A DNA stretch of 28,894 nucleotides from JAMCRM01 sp041685075 (lineage in GTDB: Bacteria > Acidobacteriota > Terriglobia > Bryobacterales > Bryobacteraceae), in NCBI GenBank assembly GCA_041685075.1, contig JAWLGN010000030.1, positions 1-28,894 of the forward strand, given 5' to 3'. The notes below the pieces were generated by a model that was not told the DNA's origin, did not search any database, and saw only the letters and a program-made list of their open reading frames with translations. Positions within the stretch are counted from its first letter, which is position 1; every line of letters begins with the position of its first letter. This document shows positions 1 through 7,713 of the stretch, in pieces. The translations under genes and the position numbers were made by a program.

Positions 1-2010
1 GCGCTGGCCACCGATCCGGCGACCCGCGCCCTGGTGGAGCGCTTTCTGGCGGCCTATCCGCGGGAACTCCCCAACCGCACCGATATCAACGTGCGGGCAC
101 TCAACACCAACGCCCCGCAGGTGATCGACAACGACACCGCCGGCGCGCGCCTCGATCTGCCTCGCGGCCGCGACCGGCTGGCGCTCCGGTACCTCTACAC
201 CCACCAGCACGTCGAGGCGTTTCAACTCGTCGCCGGGCAGAACCCCGACACCGATACCCGCGCCCATACGGCACGCGCCACCTGGTCGCGCGAGTGGGAC
301 GGCGCGGTGGCGGAGTTCACCGCCGGTTTCGACCGCATCGCCTCCCTGCTGGCGCCGGAGAAGAATGCCGTGGGGCTGACGATCTCCACTTCCGGGTTGG
401 AAGGGCTGGGGCCGCAGGCGGGCATCCCCATCGACCGTGCGATGAACCACTTCCGCTACGCGGGGCAGGCGCGCAGGACTTCCGGCGCGCACCAGTGGAG
501 CGCCGGCTTCCACCTGCTGCGGCGGCAATTGAACGGCACCGAGTCCGACTGCCACCGCGGCTACTTCTCCTTTGGCAACGATTTCGGCCGCGACGCCATC
601 ACCAACCTGCGGATGGGCGTGCCCACCCAGCACATCGTTTCCCTGGGGAACGTCACCCGCGGGTTTCGCAACTGGGACATGCAGTTCTACGCGGGCGACA
701 CCTGGCGGGTGCGCTCCGGCCTGACCCTGCACTATGGCATCCGCTATCAGCCGGTGACGCGTCCGGTGGAGGTGAACGGCTTCAACCTGATCCCCTACGA
801 CTGCGACTGCAACAACCTGGCGCCCTATGCCGGCTTCGCGCAGGTGCTGCCGGGCGCGTGGGGCGTGCTGCGCGCCAACTACGGGGTCCAGTACGGCGAG
901 ATCTACCCGGTGACCTTCCAGCAGGTGCGCTTCACCCCGCCATGGAATCACAAGATCGTGGTCCTGGCGCCCAGCCTGACCGATCCGCTGGCTTCGATGG
1001 ATGGGGCGCTTACCAACCTGTACCTGATGGACCGCGACCTCGCCACGCCCTACGAGCACCACTACAACCTGAGCTGGGAACGCGAGTTGGCCGGCGGCTG
1101 GCACCTGCAGGCGGGCTATGTGGGCAGCCGCGGGCACAAGCTGCTCGTGATGCGGTACATGAACCGGGCGCATCCGGTGGCGGGCATCCCCCTCACCACC
1201 GCGACCATCAACCAGCGGCGCCCGGACCCGCAGTACGCCGAGAAGCGCCTGGTGGTAAACGGGTCGCGCGGTTACTATGACGCCGGCCGCGTGACGCTTT
1301 CGGTGCCGCGCTGGCGGGGGCTTTCGATAGACGCCTCCTACTGGTTCAGCAAAGCCCTCGACCTCGGCTCCAGCTTCACCAACACGGCTTTCGACGCCGA
1401 TTCGCGGCTCAGCCGCAGCCAGTACGAGTACGAAAGCCACCGCGATATGAAAGGGCTCAGCCCCTTCGACCAGCCGCACGCGTTTCTCTGGCGCGCGTCG
1501 TACGAGCTGCCGCGCTTCTCCCGAGGCTTGAGCGGGGTTTTGGGCGGCTGGATGATTTCGGCGGTTACGCTGCTAAAAAGCGGCACGCCGTTCAACGTTA
1601 CGACCGGCGGAGACGGGCCCGGCTTCGGCAACGTGGATGGCAACGGCGGCGACCGGCCGCACCTGCTGAACCCCTCCGTGTTGGGCCGCACCGTCGGGAA
1701 CCCGGACCACGCCCCGCGACTGCTTCCGCGCACCGCCTTCGCCCTCATGCAACCCGGCGACACGGCCGGCAACCTGGGACGCAACACCTTCCGCAAGGGC
1801 GGCATCGGGAACGTGAACGCTTCGCTCGCCCGCACCTGGAGCATCCGGGGCGACAAGCGCCTTTCCTTCCGCGCGGAGTCCATCAACCTGTTCAACACGC
1901 CCCAGTTCGCCGAGCCGGGAGTGGAACTGGCCTCGGCCAACTTCGGCCAGATCACCAACACGTTGAACGACGGGCGCACCTTCCGCTTCACCGTGGGGCT
2001 GGTATTCTGA
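1..2010 (+). CDS. Oar-like TonB-dependent outer-membrane receptor, 3' part (5'-truncated by window edge)
   Basis: The frame is open from base 1, so this is the C-terminal ~669 residues of a longer protein; the GTG at 34 is internal, not a real start. The usual N-terminal carboxypeptidase-regulatory-like domain and plug lie outside the window. What is visible is outer-membrane barrel sequence: alternating polar/aromatic strands, landmarks such as YAGDTWRVRSGLTLHYGIRY, SWERELAGGWHLQAGYVGSRGHK and WFSKALDLGSSF, a late FRAESINLFNTPQFAEPG block, and a terminal Phe (RFTVGLVF), the usual C-terminal insertion signal of barrels. Oar-type receptors are greatly expanded in Acidobacteriota and probably import oligomers or peptides with TonB energy; the ligand here is unknown. 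The next gene starts 70 bp downstream behind its own -10 box, so it is probably not cotranscribed. Confidence 0.88.
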   Translation, partial: ALATDPATRALVERFLAAYPRELPNRTDINVRALNTNAPQVIDNDTAGARLDLPRGRDRLALRYLYTHQHVEAFQLVAGQNPDTDTRAHTARATWSREWDGAVAEFTAGFDRIASLLAPEKNAVGLTISTSGLEGLGPQAGIPIDRAMNHFRYAGQARRTSGAHQWSAGFHLLRRQLNGTESDCHRGYFSFGNDFGRDAITNLRMGVPTQHIVSLGNVTRGFRNWDMQFYAGDTWRVRSGLTLHYGIRYQPVTRPVEVNGFNLIPYDCDCNNLAPYAGFAQVLPGAWGVLRANYGVQYGEIYPVTFQQVRFTPPWNHKIVVLAPSLTDPLASMDGALTNLYLMDRDLATPYEHHYNLSWERELAGGWHLQAGYVGSRGHKLLVMRYMNRAHPVAGIPLTTATINQRRPDPQYAEKRLVVNGSRGYYDAGRVTLSVPRWRGLSIDASYWFSKALDLGSSFTNTAFDADSRLSRSQYEYESHRDMKGLSPFDQPHAFLWRASYELPRFSRGLSGVLGGWMISAVTLLKSGTPFNVTTGGDGPGFGNVDGNGGDRPHLLNPSVLGRTVGNPDHAPRLLPRTAFALMQPGDTAGNLGRNTFRKGGIGNVNASLARTWSIRGDKRLSFRAESINLFNTPQFAEPGVELASANFGQITNTLNDGRTFRFTVGLVF

Positions 2011-2065
2011 ACCCGCAGCGACAGCCTTGCAGGCGCGGCGGTTGCGCCCGGCTCCCCCCGGGCGG

Positions 2066-2074
2066 TGATACCAT
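2066..2074 (+). promoter_or_regulatory. Extended -10 box (TGA TACCAT), near-leaderless promoter
   Basis: TGATACCAT sits six bases before the GTG at 2081. A transcription start about 7 nt past the box would fall on the start codon. No Shine-Dalgarno site precedes the GTG. The promoter call is inference from motif and spacing. Confidence 0.45.
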
Positions 2075-2080
2075 GCGGCT

Positions 2081-2941
2081 GTGCCGGTTATCCTGCTTCT
2101 GCTTCTGCTGATTACCGCGGGCGCGGCGCTGCCCGCCGACGAGCTGCTGGTCTGCGGCTGGGACGAGGTCTACATCCTGCGGCTGGGCGAAGGCGAGCCG
2201 GAAAAGGTCTTCTCGTGGCGGGCTGCGGATCGCCCCGAGCTTCCCGCCCCATTCAAGGACAAGTTCCGTACCACCGATGAGTGCAAGGCGGTGGCCGGAG
2301 ACCGCATCCTGATTACGGCCTCGAGCGACGGCGTGGCGCTGGTGGAGCGCGCCACAGGGCGGACCACCTTCTGGGGCCTCTGCGCCAACGCGCATTCGGC
2401 CGACCTGCTGCCCGGCGAGCGCCTGGCCGTGGCCTGCTCGGTCAGCCAGAGTGGCAACCGCCTGGCCATCTTCGACGCGCGCACGCCCGAGAAGGAACTC
2501 TTCTCCACCGAACTCTACTCCGGACACGGCGCCGTGTGGGACGCCGGGCGCAACCTGCTATGGGCGCTGGGAGGGCGCGAGCTGCGTGCCTACACGCTGC
2601 GCGACTGGAAGTCCGCCCGGCCGTCGCTCGAACTGGCGGCGAGCTATCCGCTGCCGAGCGGCGGCGGGCACGAACTCTCGCCCGACGCCGACTTCCTGAT
2701 CGTTTCCGGCTCGCGCGACGTATGGCTGTTCGACCGCAACTCGCGTCGCTTCACGCCGCACCCGGAACTCGCAGGACTGGAAGGCGTGAAATCCGCCTCG
2801 GTCCACCTCGGAAGCCGCCGCCTCGCCTTCACGGTGGCGGATAAGCCGGAGTGGTGGACCGATACCATCCGGTTCCGCAACCCGGAAGGGACTCTCGTGC
2901 GGCCGGCCGAGCGGCTTTATAAAGTGCGCTGGGTGCGATAA
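2081..2941 (+). CDS. Secreted beta-propeller-like protein (resembles DUF6528 family)
   Basis: A 286-residue protein with an obvious signal peptide (Leu-rich core, residues 3-16, cleavage probably near ALPADE). The mature part starts LLVCGWDEVYILRLG and continues in short repeating beta units with WD/NHL-like texture (VALVERATGRTTFWG, LAIFDARTPEKELFS, LWALGGRELRAY, DVWLFDRNSRRF). This suggests a small periplasmic or surface propeller. The LVCGWDEV opening resembles proteins annotated DUF6528, recalled from memory. No catalytic motif is visible. The GTG at 2081 is preferred because it begins the signal peptide exactly and follows an extended -10 box. It converges on the amidohydrolase at 2951 with a 9-bp gap. 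Function is unknown; binding of a carbohydrate or polyphenol is only a guess. Confidence 0.8.
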   Translation: MPVILLLLLLITAGAALPADELLVCGWDEVYILRLGEGEPEKVFSWRAADRPELPAPFKDKFRTTDECKAVAGDRILITASSDGVALVERATGRTTFWGLCANAHSADLLPGERLAVACSVSQSGNRLAIFDARTPEKELFSTELYSGHGAVWDAGRNLLWALGGRELRAYTLRDWKSARPSLELAASYPLPSGGGHELSPDADFLIVSGSRDVWLFDRNSRRFTPHPELAGLEGVKSASVHLGSRRLAFTVADKPEWWTDTIRFRNPEGTLVRPAERLYKVRWVR

Positions 2942-2959
2942 GGGCGGCGCTCAGCGCCC
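2942..2959. terminator. Small hairpin between convergent genes, possible bidirectional terminator
   Basis: GGGCG (2942-2946) pairs with CGCCC (2955-2959) around an 8-nt loop, placed exactly between the two convergent stop codons. There is no T tract on either side, so intrinsic termination is uncertain. Confidence 0.25.
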
Positions 2960-4114
2960 GGCCAGGTGCTTCTGCATAGCGGCGCGCGACGCCGGGAGAT
3001 AGCGCAGCGCGTTCTCGTAATAGATCTTGCGCAGAACGTCGTCCGGCAGCCCCACGCCGTAAATCTTCCAGCGGCCGTGCAGCGGCGCCCCGAGTGGCGA
3101 GAGCATCTGGGCGGGATGATCGAAGTACTCGTCCAGGGTCTCGAAGAAGCGGAAGTGCGGCCGCCAGAAGCCGTCGAGGTCGTCCTTGCGGTCGGCCATA
3201 GCGTCGGTGCCGAACACCACGCGGTCCGCGTGCGCCAGGAAGAATTTCCGCGCCGCGCGCGGCTGCCGCCCCACTTCCTGGATGGCCGCCGAGACGTCCA
3301 CCATGGCGTTGGGAAACGTGTCCAACATGGCGGCAACCTGCTTCAGGTCAAAGCCCATCATCCCCAGGTGCGCCACGACGAAAATGGTTTTGGGATGTTT
3401 CCGGAGCATGTTTTCGCGGTGCCGGTTGATCTCTTCGAATCCGGGGTGGCCGGTGCCATGGTAGTTGCCGCGGGTGTCTTCCCGCCACAGTCCCGCTTCG
3501 TAGCGCTCGTTCTCCGGGCCGATGGGGAGAAAGCGGCCGATCTGGTCGCCGACGTGGTGCACTACGGGCCGGTTATACCGCGCGCACAGGGCCCAGATGG
3601 CGTCGAGCCGCGGGTCGTCGGTCTGGATATAGCTGCCATCCTTGTCCTTCAAATCCAGACCGAGTTCCTTGGAGATCTTCAATCCCTGGGCGCCGGCACG
3701 AAAACAGCGTTCCAGCTCCCGAACGGTTTTTTCGGTCCAGCCGGGCTCGTTCACGCCGGTCCAATCCAGCCGGGCGAAGTTGATGATGCGGTCGCGGTAG
3801 GGCGCGGAAAGCTCCATGCAGCGGTCGAAGCGCTCGCCGAATCCGCAATCGAGGTTCACAAGCTTCGCCACCCCCAACTGGTCCATGATGCCGATGAGCT
3901 TGCGATGCTCCGCCTCGTCGCGCAGAAAGCGGCCGTGGGTGTGAATGTCGATAACCGGAAACCGGGCTTTATCGATTCTGGCCCGCTCGACCACCAGGGT
4001 GGACTTGGGCATGGCGGTCTGGGGCGGAGTGGGCTTCCACCCGGGATGCGAGGGGGCCTGTGCCAAGGCCGCGGCGCCCATCATGAGAGCCGTACATGAA
4101 ATGCGAACAAGCAT
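2951..4114 (-). CDS. Exported amidohydrolase, Amidohydro_2 family (PF04909-like)
   Basis: 387 residues. The ATG at 4114 is set by a clear AAGGAG eight bases upstream and by the signal peptide it opens (hydrophobic residues ~5-20, cleavage near ALAQA). The frame stays open another ~1 kb upstream, antisense to the next gene, but that part is not real. Metal-site motifs of a TIM-barrel amidohydrolase are in order: DIHTHGR (H58, H60), VVHHVGD (H186/H187), VVAHLGMM (H249) and VFGTDAM (D304). Family members hydrolyse or decarboxylate small ring or aromatic acids; the substrate here cannot be read from sequence. Export to the periplasm is less common for the family. The gene is divergent from another amidohydrolase at 4196, sharing an 81-bp gap. 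Confidence 0.9.
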   Translation of the reverse strand: MLVRISCTALMMGAAALAQAPSHPGWKPTPPQTAMPKSTLVVERARIDKARFPVIDIHTHGRFLRDEAEHRKLIGIMDQLGVAKLVNLDCGFGERFDRCMELSAPYRDRIINFARLDWTGVNEPGWTEKTVRELERCFRAGAQGLKISKELGLDLKDKDGSYIQTDDPRLDAIWALCARYNRPVVHHVGDQIGRFLPIGPENERYEAGLWREDTRGNYHGTGHPGFEEINRHRENMLRKHPKTIFVVAHLGMMGFDLKQVAAMLDTFPNAMVDVSAAIQEVGRQPRAARKFFLAHADRVVFGTDAMADRKDDLDGFWRPHFRFFETLDEYFDHPAQMLSPLGAPLHGRWKIYGVGLPDDVLRKIYYENALRYLPASRAAMQKHLAGR

Positions 4115-4179
4115 CGGATTTACTCCTTCGGAAGATCTTAACCCGCGGACTGCCCGCGGCGCGCGGCAGGCGCGCGGCA

Positions 4180-4185
4180 TATAAT
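4180..4185 (+). promoter_or_regulatory. TATAAT -10 box ten bases before the ATG at 4196
   Basis: A perfect TATAAT with no recognisable -35 hexamer at the usual distance. The inferred transcription start near 4192 leaves a leader of only about four bases, and no Shine-Dalgarno site is present. Confidence 0.5.
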
Positions 4186-4195
4186 AGCTGCCATT

Positions 4196-5395
4196 ATGTT
4201 CCGCCGCGACTTTCTGCGCTCCCTGGCAGCTCCCGCAATGCTTTCCGCGCAGGCGCCTACGCAGCCGCCTCGCTATGACATGCTGATCCGCAACGGCGAA
4301 GTCGTCGACCCCGCGCGGCGCTTCCGCCGTCGCGCCGACGTGGCGGTGCGGGACGGCAAGATCGCCGCCGTGGAAGAAAGCCTGGCCGACGCCGTGGCCT
4401 CCGACGTGATCGACGCCGCGGGCCTCCTGGTAGCGCCCGGTCTGGTCGACCTGCACACCCACTGCTGCCACACCATCACCAGCCTGAGTATCGCGGCGGA
4501 CCCCGTGGCGGCGCGCTCCGGCGTAACCACCTGGGTGGACGCCGGCAGCTTCGGCCGCGACGGCGCCGCGGGCTTCCGGCGTTACGTCGTCGAGCGGCAG
4601 CAGGCGCGCATTTTCGGCTACATCCACCAGTACACGGACCTGCGCAACCCGGATGTCGACGTGCTGCGCTACGTGCGCCGGGAGATCCGCGCCACGGGCG
4701 AGACGGCGGCGAAAAATCGCGACATCATCCTGGGGGTGAAGATCTACGTCGGCTCGAACATGAACGGCCGCTACAGCCTGGACTTCCTCAAGCTGGGCCG
4801 CGAGTTGTGCGACCGCTACCAACTCCCCATGATGGCGCACATCAGCATGGCTCCCCCCACGACGGCCGAAGTGATGGAGTTGATGCGTCCGGGCGACGTC
4901 GTGACCCACTGCTTCAATACCCACAGCCTGGGGATTCTCGACGACAGGGGAAAGCCGCTGCCCGAGGTCGTTGCGGCGCGCGAGCGCGGCGTGCTGTTCG
5001 ACGTGGGGCACGGGCTGGGCAGCTTCAACTTCGAAGTGGCGCGCAAGGCGCTGGACGCAGGCTTCCCGCCGGATACGATCTCGACCGATATCTACAACCT
5101 CAACGTGAACGGCCCGGTTTATGACATGCCCACGACGCTCTCGAAGTTTCTGCACCTGGGGATGAGCCTCGAGGACGCGCTACTGCGCGCCACCGCCAAC
5201 CCGGCGAAGATCGTGGGGCGCATCCCAGGGCTGGGCACGCTGGAGGTGGGTGCGCCCGCGGATATCGCGCTGCTGGCCGTCGAAGAGGGGCAGTTCCGGC
5301 TGGTGGATTCGCAGCGCAACACGGTGCAGGCGTCGCGGCGCCTTGCCAGCCGCCTTACCATCTGCCGCGGCAGGCGGCTGGTAGCGCCGGTCTAA
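4196..5395 (+). CDS. Amidohydrolase/deacetylase-family metallohydrolase (dihydroorotase-like), Tat-type leader
   Basis: 399 residues. The N-terminus MFRRDFLRSLAAPAML carries twin arginines before a short hydrophobic stretch, suggesting Tat export of a prefolded metalloenzyme. The D-aminoacylase/dihydroorotase-type plan is complete: small beta-sandwich with LIRNGEVVDPARRF, DLHTH (H87, H89), GVKIYV with K182 as the likely carboxylated lysine bridging two metals, MAHIS (H215), THCFN (H238) and STD (D298), then a return to the sandwich (LEVGAPADIALL). The family cleaves amide bonds in cyclic or N-acyl substrates. The ATG at 4196 is the only start that includes the twin arginines. It belongs to a different amidohydrolase branch from its divergent neighbour, so the pair is not a recent duplication. 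The substrate is unknown. Confidence 0.88.
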   Translation: MFRRDFLRSLAAPAMLSAQAPTQPPRYDMLIRNGEVVDPARRFRRRADVAVRDGKIAAVEESLADAVASDVIDAAGLLVAPGLVDLHTHCCHTITSLSIAADPVAARSGVTTWVDAGSFGRDGAAGFRRYVVERQQARIFGYIHQYTDLRNPDVDVLRYVRREIRATGETAAKNRDIILGVKIYVGSNMNGRYSLDFLKLGRELCDRYQLPMMAHISMAPPTTAEVMELMRPGDVVTHCFNTHSLGILDDRGKPLPEVVAARERGVLFDVGHGLGSFNFEVARKALDAGFPPDTISTDIYNLNVNGPVYDMPTTLSKFLHLGMSLEDALLRATANPAKIVGRIPGLGTLEVGAPADIALLAVEEGQFRLVDSQRNTVQASRRLASRLTICRGRRLVAPV

Positions 5396-5404
5396 ACCGC
5401 CCCC

Positions 5405-7708
5405 TCAGGGCGCCGGCCAGTTCAGGTGCCGGTGGAGGAACTCGAAGGTGCCCACCCCGTGAATGGCGTGCCCGCCGTTGAAGTACTCGATGGCGGTGCG
5501 GTCCGGGATGCCCATTTGCGCGTACAGGCGCCGCACCTTGGCGTATTCGTAGGCCACCCAGCGGTCCTCACCCACGCGGTCGTCGTGCCCGCGTTCCACC
5601 ATGAACGGGCGCGGGAAGATCAGGTAGGCCATCTCGGCGTAGTCGAAGGTGCTCCCCAGGTTGAAGTAGGGCATCTCCCATTCGATGGTGTACATGAAGC
5701 TGAAGCGCTCGTCGGTGGCCGCTACTTTCCAGGTCCAGGCGTTGAAATCTCCCGAGCAGATGGAAAGCGCGTAGCCCTCCAGCACGGCCGGCACCCGCAC
5801 GGCGGTCTCTCCTCCGTAGCTCAGGCCGTAGAAGGCGATGCGGTCGCCGTCGACGATGGGGAGCGACTTCAGCCAGCGCAGGTGCTGATCGTGCTGGGCC
5901 GTGATGAACGAGAAGAGCGAAGCTTTCACGCTGTTGGCCTTGCGGTCCAGCCAGCGGTAGCGGTCTTCACCGCGGTAGAGATTATGGGGGGCGAAGACGA
6001 TGAAGCCGCGGTCGGCCAGCCGGGCGGCGAAGGCGTTGTAGGCGGAGTTTTCCGGCTCGATGACCTGGGCGGGCACGGCGCCGCGCCCGTGCTGGCAGAC
6101 CACCAGGGGCCGCCGCTCGCCCGGCACCACGTCCTTGGGCACCAGCAGGATGCCCCACACGAAGACGTCCTCCCAGACGTCCAGCACCACCTCGTAGCCC
6201 ACCCACTTGGGCCGGTCGTAGACCAGGCGGGTGCGCGCGTTGAACGGCAGCATGGGTTCGTGGAACTTGCCCAGCACCTCGTTCCAGAAATAGTCGCGGT
6301 ACCACCTGGAGGCCTCGATGAAGGGCGGCGCGGAACGCGTCGGATGGCTGACCTTGGTGGACCATTTGCGGTCGGCGAACTCCGGCGCCACCTTGTGCAG
6401 ATAGAAGGCCTCGCGCACGTGCTCGGCGCCGCGCACCAGTTGCTGCACGTGGGCTTCGAGTTGCCGTACCTGGCGCATCTGGCGCTCGCCGGGGTCGAAG
6501 CCCTGGCGGCAGTCCGCAGGCGCGGCCATCGCGCGAGGCGAGTAGGACGCACCGAGCAGCTTCAAGAACTCCCGCAGGCTCTCCTCGGAGGCCGGGCCGG
6601 TGGTGCGGCTGCCCTCCCCGCGCACCAGCGTGCGGGGCTGGAAACCCGGCGCCAGCAACTCGTCGATTCGCGCAAACTCCGCGGCCACGGCATCGAACGG
6701 GGGCGTAGCCAGATCGCCCTTGTGCCCCTTCACCTCCGGGAAGGCGCTGTACTCGACCACCAGCCCGCGCGGCGCCACCAGGGTGGCCAGTTCCGCGTCG
6801 CCGAACTCTTCGAGCAACCCCCAGACGTTGCGGTAGATCGGCTCGCTCCACACGCCCTGCCGCGAGTTGAAGTAGCCGCTCACCAGCGCGGCGTCGATGC
6901 GGGTGTCGGCGGCAGCCGCATAGAAAGCCACCAGGCCACCTTCGCCATATCCGGCAACGCCGGTGCGCGCAGCGCCGCCGTGTTGGGCGAACCAGTCCAC
7001 GGCGGCCAGCGTCTTCTGCACCTCGTAGCCGATCACGTGGCGGCCCATCTGGAAAGCCTGCCGGTAGATCCACTCCCGGTGGGTCTGGTCGGTCATGCGG
7101 ATGTGCGGATGGCCCGACCAGCGGCTGGTGCGGTCGATCATGGTGGGGACCAGCACCAGGCACCCGGCCTCGGCCAGCAGGCGGGCGAACTGCGCCTCCG
7201 GCGCGATGCCCGGCGCGAGGCCGGCAATCTGCTCGGGCGTCTGGTCCGCGTCGGGAAGCGCCACCACCTTGGCGGCTACCGGACCCAGAGGCTCGATCAG
7301 CAGGCCCTCGGCCGCGACGCCTTCGAGCACCGCCCAGCGCACCTGGAAGATGCGATAGGCGGCGGTTTCCGCCACCAGCGCCGGGTTGGCGTCGTCGCCG
7401 AAGCGCTCCAGCCGCGGGGGACGGCGCGCATCCACCACCCCGATCTTCTCGAGGAACCGCGCGCGGTTGCCCGCCACGGACTTTTCATAGGCCTCGGGCG
7501 AGGACGGATCGCGGCGCCAGTGCCGCTGGCGCGCGGCGATCGAGTGTGCGATCTGCCGCTCGATGTAGCGGTGCGCGCCATCCATCATCTTTTCCGAGAG
7601 GTCGCCCTCCCAGGTCAGCGGCTGGGTGCCGGGCAGGGTGCGTACCGCCTGTCCCCCGCCCGCCACCCCCGCGCACAGAAGCGCAACGCCGAGGGTCCAG
7701 GATCGCAT
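5405..7708 (-). CDS. Exported tandem alpha/beta-hydrolase; N-terminal domain lacks the nucleophile serine
   Basis: 767 residues from the ATG at 7708, five bases after the receptor stop codon, so probably translationally coupled. A signal peptide (residues ~1-20) is followed by two alpha/beta-hydrolase units. Unit 1 (~110-390) has the strand and elbow layout but reads GYGEGG, with Glu256 where the nucleophile Ser should be. Unit 2 (~500-767) is intact: VVCQHGRG oxyanion strand (~537-543), elbow FYGLSYGG (S630), an acid candidate in ERGHDDR (D709 or D710) and a His in FNGGHAIHG (H747 or H750). It resembles dienelactone-hydrolase/acetylxylan-esterase-like proteins of soil bacteria. Probable role: periplasmic ester cleavage on material brought by the cotranscribed receptor. 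The frame is open upstream to 7855 but that overlaps the receptor and is not used. Confidence 0.85.
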   Translation of the reverse strand: MRSWTLGVALLCAGVAGGGQAVRTLPGTQPLTWEGDLSEKMMDGAHRYIERQIAHSIAARQRHWRRDPSSPEAYEKSVAGNRARFLEKIGVVDARRPPRLERFGDDANPALVAETAAYRIFQVRWAVLEGVAAEGLLIEPLGPVAAKVVALPDADQTPEQIAGLAPGIAPEAQFARLLAEAGCLVLVPTMIDRTSRWSGHPHIRMTDQTHREWIYRQAFQMGRHVIGYEVQKTLAAVDWFAQHGGAARTGVAGYGEGGLVAFYAAAADTRIDAALVSGYFNSRQGVWSEPIYRNVWGLLEEFGDAELATLVAPRGLVVEYSAFPEVKGHKGDLATPPFDAVAAEFARIDELLAPGFQPRTLVRGEGSRTTGPASEESLREFLKLLGASYSPRAMAAPADCRQGFDPGERQMRQVRQLEAHVQQLVRGAEHVREAFYLHKVAPEFADRKWSTKVSHPTRSAPPFIEASRWYRDYFWNEVLGKFHEPMLPFNARTRLVYDRPKWVGYEVVLDVWEDVFVWGILLVPKDVVPGERRPLVVCQHGRGAVPAQVIEPENSAYNAFAARLADRGFIVFAPHNLYRGEDRYRWLDRKANSVKASLFSFITAQHDQHLRWLKSLPIVDGDRIAFYGLSYGGETAVRVPAVLEGYALSICSGDFNAWTWKVAATDERFSFMYTIEWEMPYFNLGSTFDYAEMAYLIFPRPFMVERGHDDRVGEDRWVAYEYAKVRRLYAQMGIPDRTAIEYFNGGHAIHGVGTFEFLHRHLNWPAP

Positions 7709-7713
7709 GGCGC

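Noticed and set aside
4115..5155. Upstream extension of the amidohydrolase frame on the minus strand
   Set aside because: It is antisense to the real metallohydrolase at 4196-5395. The start at 4114 has AAGGAG and a signal peptide.
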